NCBI GenBank assembly: GCA_905250025.1
Contig: CAJNOJ010000248.1
Coordinates: 1 to 64,000 of the forward strand
Reading direction: 5' to 3'
DNA: 64,000 nt
Source: Adineta ricciae
Lineage: Eukaryota; Rotifera; Eurotatoria; Adinetida; Adinetidae
Positions 56,522 to 64,000 of the stretch are shown one piece after another (within the stretch, counting starts at the first letter, position 1; every line of letters begins with the position of its first letter). Below the pieces are notes generated by a model. That model made no database searches, had not been told where the DNA came from, and saw only the letters and a list, made by a program, of their open reading frames with translations. Both the position numbers and the translations under genes were made by a program.

Positions 56522-57492
56522 TCAATGATCAAGGCAACCTACGATAACTTTGATAAGATCGACTAAAGATGTGTTCAATGTCCATTTGATTTTACATTTC
56601 AATAATTCATGATCGAGTTCCCCTTAAAATATTGTTTCCTTATATGAAAAAAGATTCTTTACTTTACTAACCATTTTCGTTCACATTTGGATGATTGACA
56701 GGAGTCAAAAAGTGTACCCTTGGTAGATTAACCGGATAAGTTTTACCCAATTGTAATTGTATTCTAACCGTAGATTTTTCAAAGATTTCCGAAGTGGGAA
56801 ATATTTGTCCAACAATTGTATAGTTTTCCGTCTGATATGGCTCATCGTCGTCATCATCAGAAAATGGGGATTTTTCGAGTAAAAATCGAACAGATGCATC
56901 ACTTTGATTCAAAAGTTTTAATCGGGTGACATTCAGATAAAAATTCCTGCTTGATTTCAAGTCAATTGCTTTGTTGAACTCTAGTAAAAGTTAGCAAAGC
57001 TTATAAATCATCATTTGTGCTACACATACTCGAATTCAAATCTTCTCTTAATTTCGAAAATTCTGCTTCACTCAATTGCGTACTTCCAGTAGTGATAACC
57101 TTCTGATTGTCTTTATCTCTTTTGATATTATATCGACCATGTGCAATTGCCATGGTTTCATCCGTAATTTGTTTTGATGGGTGGATGAAAACTAAGCCAT
57201 CGAATGTTGCTGTGTAAATGAAGTAGTTTATGTGATTCTTATACTGAAATTCAGCGGCAACAACATCGCCAACAGGTGATTCAGTTGAATATACATATTT
57301 CGATAAACTATTTTTCGCTGTTTGAATTAGTTTATCTGGCTTTGTTCGTTGATTGTTTGGCATGATTTGGAAATATAATGAACCATGTTGAAATAAGACC
57401 CATTCTTTATGTTGATCACCAAGGACTGTCAGCAAATAGCGAATAGCATCAAGAAAAAAGATGCAGAAATCGTCTTCTGTTGCATCAGTCAT
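56522..57492 (-). CDS. UEV-like (inactive E2) ubiquitin-conjugating-fold protein
   Basis: Exons 57030-57492, 56672-56980 and 56522-56622 join in phase (290 residues). The first 150 residues form an unrecognised alpha/beta domain. The rest has the E2 core: STVRIQLQLGKTYPVNLPRV (YP motif), HFLTPVNHPNVNENG (the HPN motif) and WTLNTSLVDLIKVIVGCLD (the final helix region). The active-site cysteine expected soon after HPN is not in place (GELDHELL instead of the usual ICLDIL), although a Cys follows a few residues later. A non-catalytic E2 variant that assists ubiquitin transfer is inferred. It could work with the RING proteins in this window. Confidence 0.65.
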
Positions 57493-58151
57493 GACAGATA
57501 TGTGAAAATATAGAATCTAACGTTGTCACCAATATTTTCATGCAAACATACAGTGTATCATATGTGGTGTCATAGAGAAAATACCAACTATAAGTTAACT
57601 TATCTTTTTTCGTTCTGATAAAATGTGCAATATGAAAAGCTCCGAAAAAAATATATTTATGAAAAAAAGGAGCCTTTATCGTTAAGTCAATTGCGTATCT
57701 TATAATTCGCCATGTATTTGAGTGCTAGTCGTAAATCTTAGCTGAACGAAGATTTGTAAGATTGAGCGGGCAGATAAATTACTGTAGAGTATTCACTTTT
57801 GAGGAAAGATAACGAAAACGTAGCTACACCTATCGAGATTATATTGAAGGAAACGGCATATTATAAAGCTCCGTTTGTCGCTGCGGTCCTTTTCAATCAC
57901 GGTTTCACAATTTCTCGACTAGTAACGAAATTTCATCCCCCTTGAATTTTGTAATCGCTCTAGGTATGGTACGAATCTTTCGCAACCATCTAATTTTACT
58001 TATTCAAAGACGTCATATGTAATTACATGAAGATCCTAACCCGATTCCATGATATTTGCAAGTACTTCCGCAATAATATTCTATAAATACACGCTCCATC
58101 ATCATACACTAAAACGAACTTTACTTCCAGTTTACTCTCAAGAAGCAAATA
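57493..58151. other. Divergent upstream region
   Basis: About 660 bases between the UEV-like gene and the DNRLRE gene. No other gene was seen. Confidence 0.4.
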
Positions 58152-59002
58152 TGCCGATCTATTCAACACTATTGGCTCTCCTTCTATCGATTTCACACTG
58201 TTGTTCACTTGACTCAAAAATGTCGACAAGTAAATATTATCAATCAGAAAGAAATAATTTTAATAGTGCATATGTCTTAGGACTTCAACGCAACAGAAAC
58301 ACCATTATTCGAAAGTATGATTCGGAAGTAAACACTTTTTGTGCTGTTGACGGCAGTAGTACAGCGCACCTTGATTGGCAATATTTACGCATCGATGCGC
58401 ATTCAAATTATGCTCAAGGTTGTGGGCAACAATTCACACGATCATTATTGACCTTAGACGAAGTCGACAGTTTACCATCCAACGCTGTCATCAAATCTGC
58501 TCAAATCAAACTATTTGGCTATCGTCCTGAAGAATTCGAAGCATATTCTTTTACCGATGGATCAACTGTTACCAACGAAGTATTCATCAAACGAATTCTT
58601 ACTGAATGGGACGCCAATACAGTGACATGGATGACACAACCGAGTACGACTGATACCAATGCAGCCGTGATTCCAAGTACAGAAGCAACTTTTCCTGGTA
58701 CATCAGCAAATACGAAGTTATATAACTTTACAATTGATATTACGTCACTCGTTCACGATATTCAATCAAGTGGACCAGGAAATAATCACGGTGTTATGTT
58801 TCAAATGAAAACAGAAGAGAAATATCGAGCTATGGTCTTTTGCTCATTCAATCATCCTGATATTCAACGACATCCACAGATTGTAATGGACATTGAATCT
58901 TCTACAACTTCGACTTCCGTGCGAAACGTTCTATTTTTACGAAACTCATTTATTCTTTTTTTTTTTATTGTCTCTCTAATCTATATTAAACCATTCGTTT
59001 GA
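58152..59002 (+). CDS. Secreted GPI-type DNRLRE-domain protein
   Basis: The start at 58152 gives about 283 residues with a signal peptide (MPIYSTLLALLLSISHCC). The body matches the DNRLRE/CBM96 jelly-roll type: NSAYVLGLQRN, LDWQYLRID near the SFLKFDL position, PSNAVIKSAQIKLFGY, TEWDANTVTWMTQPS, FTIDITSLVHDIQ and NNHGVMFQMKTEEKY. The C-terminus is hydrophobic after a Ser/Thr stretch, consistent with a GPI anchor. Such domains occur mainly on bacterial cell-surface and carbohydrate-active proteins, so horizontal acquisition is plausible. A glycan-binding surface role is inferred. Confidence 0.72.
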
Positions 59003-59062
59003 CATCTTTTCAATATACTCATGACTACGATAATTAGTTTGGAGACTCTTTTTTATTTGAAG

Positions 59063-60030
59063 TTAAAAAGTGATACATAAATTGTCCAAACCAATATGCA
59101 ATGAACCTGATCCCGATGATTGCATGAAAATTTTCGTCAGGCCTGGCCAATTGAATACTTGTGAAATTGCTGGATACGTATTCAATAGAACTGTAATTGT
59201 GTATAGTTGTGTATTTGAATAATAGCCAGTAATTGTCAAATTGGTCGAGTTTGACCATCCTGCTGCCATTCGACAAGAATTGAGCGATATCGTATTAGTT
59301 TCTGACGGTGTTTCTATTGTGAGAGTAGTGTCGAACCATATTGCATATACACCAGAACCGCAAACATAATAATAACCAGAATTAGGATATACACTCGTGT
59401 TTAAATACCATGGAGAGGCCCAATTCAGTCCCGCATAATTTGATGGTAAAGCTGCTTGAAAGATATCTGCGTTTGGAATATCATCAAATGTAAGAGGTGT
59501 TCCACCGGACGTGCACACTAGAACACATCAGTATAGTCTATTCAACATGTCGTCTCTATCCATCGACTTACAAATGTTGGTTGTAGAAATACTAGTTGTA
59601 GTTGTTGAAGTTGTCATAGGTTCTATGTACAAGAATGCAATGCTCGATAGTTTTAGAAGATCTTGTGAATAAGAGACTGATCTTATTCATACTTACCGGG
59701 TGGTATTCTTGTCTCAGCAATAACGATCATCGTTATGGTATCTGTATCAACAACCATGTTTCCATTTAGATCAGGTATGTAATCAAATAGATTACAACGG
59801 GTGGCTAGCCGATGAAAACTGATGGCTTTACAATAGATTTCGGATAAGCAGCTTGTTTGACATTGGCGGACATTTAATGTGAGAAAAGTGTTGGACGGTA
59901 AACAAGTTGTATTTGCACATTGAAATTGCCATCCGTTTCTAACAGACATTCGAAATAATCGTGTGTTCTGTGAGCTCGATTGCATAATATATACGAAGAG
60001 CAATACGAAATAAATTTTTGTTCTAGCCAT
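59063..60030 (-). CDS. Secreted apple-like / Thr-linker / FDDI-module protein
   Basis: Exons 59697-60030, 59572-59622 and 59063-59517 join in phase (279 residues). A signal peptide (TKIYFVLLFVYIMQSSSQ) leads into an apple-like Cys-rich module (CANTTCLPS, CQTSCLSEIYCKAISFH, CNLFDY) closely like that at 14.4-14.7 kb. A 17-codon Thr/Ser linker exon follows, then a different C-terminal domain (PLTFDDIP, YAGLNWASPWYLNTS, a hydrophobic beta core and SLHIGLDNLCITF). Exon junctions lie exactly at the domain borders in phase 1. Extracellular binding is inferred. Confidence 0.75.
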
Positions 60031-60463
60031 CAACAAGAAAAATTCTGTCGTTTATGACATATACTCGCACCCATGAGTTACACAATTTGTTAAATTTTGC
60101 TCTTGTAATACACTTTTGTTTTAATCAATGAAGTAGAAAGAAAGCGATCCTCATTCTTTATTCTCTTTGAACGTTCTAAAAGCACCTTCAGATTGAGAAC
60201 AGTCACGAATCTTTTTGCTCTTCTTCCTCTCCAGATAGAAGTTACACTACTTTTGCATAAAAAATCATTCGTTTATTTAAATCATACTTCACGACTTCAT
60301 ATATCCTAATGAAGCCATCTTAGACAAGGATATATTCCGGTTACATGAATTGTACGTTGCGGGTTATTACAACTTCATTCGTTCGAGATCGACTTTATTT
60401 CTATTCGCATTGACAGTATTTTCAAATGTAACCGCAATTCTTTTTCGGTCAAATATTAATAGT
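60031..60463. other. Intergenic region
   Basis: About 430 bases with no supported gene or RNA. Confidence 0.4.
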
Positions 60464-61381
60464 TTAGCCTGGATGCGGATGTTCCCTAACGGGTTTGAAT
60501 AATCGGCAAAATTGCTCGCGGTAAACCTTTCCAGACAAAATATGAAGAAAAAACGACATGAAATAATCGCACTGCATCCATATTAAACAAATATACCGTA
60601 TAGCGATTATGGTCGGCGTACGCGTCGCTGCAATAAACACATTTAAACAATAGATCACCCCGAACGGAGTGGTTAGAATTATATGAACGAATATTTGAAG
60701 AAGTAGCATACGTGCCAATTGTCCTTCTGTTCGACGAGTGGGTGTCGTCGGACCGTTTTGTACTCCTGTACGGATAGAATGCTTACGAATATTGAAAATG
60801 GTCAGAGTGCCAAAAACTAGTATTAATAATGGTCCCAGCATGTAATAACCGATGACTTGAGAAAATGTATAAAGATTGGCTGGTAGAGTAGTGTATAGGC
60901 GGCATAGGCCAATTGTTGGATCGAAATAGTAAATGACAAACATTGGTATCATGTATATCGTACCTAATATTATACTGATAATAACTGTGAGACGTGCTAT
61001 TCGCTTCGTGCTTGCTGAATTGAATGAGCGCGACTTCGAACTGGAACAATATCGATCAAATGACGCTAGAACGAGCATAACCCGAGCAAGTATCGGCGGT
61101 AAGAATAGGATATAATAGTATATACTACATCCTATCGGTGTATTCTCCCATCCGATCCACAAAGCACGTATAACTTGTGTTGGACATACCAGACAACTAT
61201 AAATAATGTTCAAAATTGCGTAAGCAATGAAATAATGCGAGCAAGGTGAACTACGAAGAGCATTGGAGGAGAGGATGCGAATACTGAAACTATTTGTGAC
61301 TAAAACTAATGTGAATAGTATGGGTTGAATATAAATATTTGATTTTAAAACTTGATCGTATAATGCACTCATGTTGATCAA
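60464..61381 (-). CDS. Rhodopsin-like receptor, separate family
   Basis: 305 codons, one exon, seven membrane segments. The third helix ends in LVLASFDRYCSS (a near-canonical DRY). Helix 5 precedes a basic loop (RKHSIRTGVQ), helix 6 has LLQIFVHIILTTPFGVIYCL and helix 7 ends with SFFLHILSGKVYREQF (the NPxxY region replaced). Cys in the first loop (SYSCLVC-like and GCSIYYY) could pair. It differs clearly from the receptors at 45 and 52.5 kb and is closer to animal peptide receptors. The ligand is unknown. Confidence 0.75.
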   Translation of the reverse strand: MINMSALYDQVLKSNIYIQPILFTLVLVTNSFSIRILSSNALRSSPCSHYFIAYAILNIIYSCLVCPTQVIRALWIGWENTPIGCSIYYYILFLPPILARVMLVLASFDRYCSSSKSRSFNSASTKRIARLTVIISIILGTIYMIPMFVIYYFDPTIGLCRLYTTLPANLYTFSQVIGYYMLGPLLILVFGTLTIFNIRKHSIRTGVQNGPTTPTRRTEGQLARMLLLQIFVHIILTTPFGVIYCLNVFIAATRTPTIIAIRYICLIWMQCDYFMSFFLHILSGKVYREQFCRLFKPVREHPHPG

Positions 61382-62422
61382 ATTGTAAAAAGTATCTTCA
61401 ATCCAAATTTCAGTGACACCATCGCTGATAATAAATTACAAGCGTTGAAAAGTTTATAATAATATAATAACTATGGGAATCCAACACTATTTTCTGTCCT
61501 GGATTTATCTAAAATAATAGAATAGATGCTTGAACTATCGTTTCAGACAAAATTGAAACGATAGATTTTATATGAGCGCTGTAGAAGGTTGGGAATCAAA
61601 CTGATATTTATAGGAATGTCACACACAGAAGAGTTCAATACAACATTTGTATAACATAAATGATGTCTAGACATATTTCCATCAATGTTTTTTCTCTGTG
61701 TACTAACAGTAAGATCGATATGATCGTGTTAGCAAGAGAAAATTGTGACTTATCCTTTTCTTTTAATTTGTGCGTGCTTTTCTAATTGTCACCCTTCTCG
61801 TGCGAACCAGCTGTGACGTTCATCTTCTCAGGCTCTTAACCTATCTCAAATTAACACGCGCCAAAAAAAAATGTAAGATAGGCAAAAATAGAAATACAGT
61901 TGCTAGATTGATTTACCGTATTAGACGATAATAGATATTTTCTTAAATGATTCTTTTATCATCTTCCATCAATTATTTTTACCATAATGTATTCCATCGT
62001 ATTTCAAGCAAGCATATGGCCACAGCTTGCATTCGGATCAATAATAAGATTCTCTTTTCAACAGTTCTATGTCATCCGAGACTGAGGTTAGCAAGTAAAG
62101 GACAAAGAAAGATCTTTGACAAACAAAGATATAGACAAAAATCACTCTATTTCATTAATGAAACATTCCAATAAATACTGTCTATACGGATGGGTCGAAT
62201 CATTTTTTCCAAGACGTATTTTCAATGGTGAAATTATATGACCATCTCATCGTGTGCTGCAAATGAATATTTTTTAGTTAAGTGAATGCTATCAAGAAAA
62301 TTTTTATATTGATGAAATCTTGTATTTATTGTGTTTGTCATACACTTTAAAAAACATCACCTTTTTTTCCATATAGTCATTTATTATACATCAATAGAAA
62401 TAGCTTTCATCACGAATCACGA
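61382..62422. other. Intergenic region
   Basis: About 1 kb of AT-rich DNA. A plus-strand ORF (61947-62174) has no recognisable features. Nothing else was seen. Confidence 0.4.
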
Positions 62423-63139
62423 CTACTTCATTCCCGTATATGGTTCGATATTTTGAATAGCTACACCCGTGAAACAACTATCTCCACAAAATAATGAGTC
62501 GTATCCACATAATGATAAAAGATTGTGATTATTTTCATCGACATCCAACATTACAGAATATTCCTCTCCGTGTTGCCCAAAAGATGCATTTAACCAATTC
62601 AAACACGATGAGTAGATTCTATCCAGCGTTTGCTTTTCACCCTCGTTCCAGCCTTCATCGTGTGAATATAACTGAGCTTGATTTTCATACCAATCCTTTG
62701 TTTTACGAGCAACAACCTAAAAGTAACAGAGTTAAGTAGTGAAGAGTCATCATTTTCATGCGCGAGATTTGTTCAATCACAGTCTAAATCAATACTTCAA
62801 GATATTTTCCATACTAACCTCTCCATTTCGGACAAATATGGTCAGTGAAGTAGGTGGCAGATATCCTATCTGCCGTGAGAGTGTGTATTGATAAGAATTG
62901 TGCCATAGTGTTCGCATACGTTGCCATTGTTGCAAACTACTTCTGAATTTTTGCTGCATTTCTTCCGGAATCTCTGAATAAGACAATGAGGGAATCCTCA
63001 GCAGAGATCTGTTTATTCGTCGTACATTATGAGCATGACTTATGTAGAAAAACGTGATGATTGCTAAGAATCGAAATGCTGAACTGAAGAAAAATAAAAT
63101 ATTTAATATAACTGAGGAATGTCAATTTACGTACTTCAT
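62423..63139 (-). CDS. Small secreted protein with a 5-nt first coding exon
   Basis: Exons 63135-63139, 62819-63083 and 62423-62716 join in phase to 187 residues. The first coding exon is only ATGAA, followed by a GTACGT donor. After splicing the protein starts with a signal peptide (RFLAIITFFYISHAHN). The mature part has PEEMQQKFRSSLQQWQRMRT (helical) and a C-terminal half with four close cysteines (LLSLCGYDSLFCGDSCFTG). I do not recognise a family. The start rests on splice-site reading only. Confidence 0.6.
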
Positions 63140-63332
63140 TTTAAGAGGATGACTGGAATTGCTTAGATAAATAGATATGCTTTTCTGTCGCTGTTTATAG
63201 ATGTTTAATGAGCGAGGATGTTAACAAAGAAGTTAACCTTCTAATCAATGAATATTCTCTCATTGATCTAAAGGTCATGGGAAAAAAATGACAAAGAAAG
63301 AAAAATAAATTATATCCTGTCTAAAAACAAAA

Positions 63333-63333
63333 N
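63333..63333. other. Single N marking a probable contig join
   Basis: One N separates the upstream region of the small secreted gene from sequence that repeats 9920-10123. It is probably an assembly join rather than a real base ambiguity. Confidence 0.75.
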
Positions 63334-64000
63334 ATTGGAAAAGAAAATGTTATCACCCAAATATGCAATAGCAACACGAAAGAAAATGGAAAATCTCTTT
63401 TCTCTTGCTTATCATCATAAACACGATTCAATTGTTTTATCAACATTTGCTTGTGAAGTCAATAATAATCCTGTTGATCATATTGTTCAACTCTTTAGTT
63501 CAGTCATTGAACAATATGCTGGTTTCTTCAAATCAATCACTTTTGCCATTCCTCATTCTCAAACACTCTTTGAAACATTTGAAAAACTTGATGGAACAGT
63601 CAATGCAACGAAACTCATTCGAAAATCAAATACAAACTTTGGTCCATATCGAATTATATCCGAAGATGTTCGAGTAAATGATCTTAATATTTGTGATTTG
63701 CCACCCTGTCAATTCGGTGGTCGATGTCATGAACGAAACAATCAAGTACATACAGAACATTTTTCACATCCACCTTTATGTCCCAAAGCGTGTCTTAATG
63801 GTAAATGTGATGAAACAAAAGATCTCGTTCATTTATATTCATTTATTCATCGAATTCGATGTCAATATGGTGGTGAATGTCGACAAATTGATGATGAAAA
63901 ACATTGTCAAAGTTATGATCATCCATCATATTGTTCGAAAGAAAGTTCTTGTGAGAATATGGAAGCAATTCATTTACGAGAATATCGTCATTTACCACTT
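63334..64000 (+). CDS. PARG-like / PBZ protein fragment (both ends cut)
   Basis: An open frame from the N at 63333 to the right edge. Up to 63537 it repeats copy B (KYAIATRKKMENLFSLAYHH, VLSTFACEVNNNP, VIEQYAGFFKS). It then continues through the end of the PARG-like domain (ITFAIPHSQTLFETFEKLDG, SNTNFGPYRII) into PBZ-like fingers: CQFGGRC...HTEHFSHP, CLNGKC...HLYSFIH, CQYGGEC...HCQSYDH and CSKESSC...HLREYRH. The first and third match the PBZ pattern best. It is either the missing middle of copy B or a further copy. The gene at 1-4592 has the same order. Confidence 0.8.

Noticed and set aside
62494-62739. Plus-strand 81-codon ORF
   Set aside because: It lies opposite the last exon of the small secreted gene, which has better splice and protein evidence.
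1-64000. CRISPR arrays, bacterial operons or riboswitches
   Set aside because: No regularly spaced direct repeats and no Shine-Dalgarno-linked gene strings; the genes are spliced and eukaryotic.

Overview
The window looks like nuclear DNA of a small-genome animal, most likely a bdelloid rotifer (inference). It has spliceosomal genes with mostly 40-55 bp GT-AG introns, animal families (rhodopsin-like receptors, an insulin-like peptide, a Na+/H+ exchanger, ARM/TIR proteins), and several families that are common in bdelloids but rare in other animals: an ADP-ribosyltransferase of the bdelloid type, an FG-GAP giant protein, kelch and NHL proteins, a DNRLRE-type protein and modular secreted proteins with Thr/Ser linkers. 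Exon joins below were read by eye from splice sites and phase, and most close exactly in frame.

Layout. 1-10.6 kb holds a multigene family of zinc-finger/PARG proteins: one gene on the minus strand running off the left edge, then two tandem plus-strand copies (6095-7419 and 7719-10641), both interrupted at N positions. A further piece of the same family starts at 63334 and runs off the right edge. 10.9-16.2 kb: a glycosyltransferase-like membrane protein, an apple/kelch secreted protein and a receptor. 16.7-19.4 kb: an ARM-TIR-SAM protein. 20-25.4 kb: a broken ADP-ribosyltransferase gene, a truncated eEF1A gene and a GDSL hydrolase. 26.0-32.5 kb: an insulin-like peptide, a class III aminotransferase, an acyl-CoA synthetase, a GNAT protein and a cupredoxin. 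33-37.7 kb: a 1,499-residue FG-GAP repeat protein. 40-43.4 kb: a Na+/H+ exchanger with a cyclic-nucleotide-binding-like tail. 45-53.5 kb: two related receptors, a membrane PARP-like enzyme, an NHL protein and a broken acyltransferase. 54-63.1 kb: an effector/TPR protein, a UEV-like E2 protein, a DNRLRE protein, a second apple-module protein, a third receptor and a small secreted protein.

Most notable system. The zinc-finger/PARG family joins, in one polypeptide, a RING finger (ubiquitin ligase type), in one copy a RanBP2-type zinc finger, an RRM-like domain, a microbial-type poly(ADP-ribose) glycohydrolase fold and a tandem array of fingers that match the PAR-binding zinc finger (PBZ). This is a plausible ADP-ribose reader/eraser tied to ubiquitin. 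One copy keeps the PARG catalytic loop and another has lost it. The same 64 kb also carries a membrane PARP-like transferase with an intact H-Y-E triad, a TIR protein with the NADase-type glutamate and a decayed arginine-type ART, so NAD+/ADP-ribose chemistry recurs.

Caveats. Single Ns at 7420 and 63333 and the gap at 10124-10150 fall inside family copies. A 204-bp stretch is repeated without visible difference at 9920-10123 and 63334-63537. The order of these family pieces may therefore be an assembly artefact.
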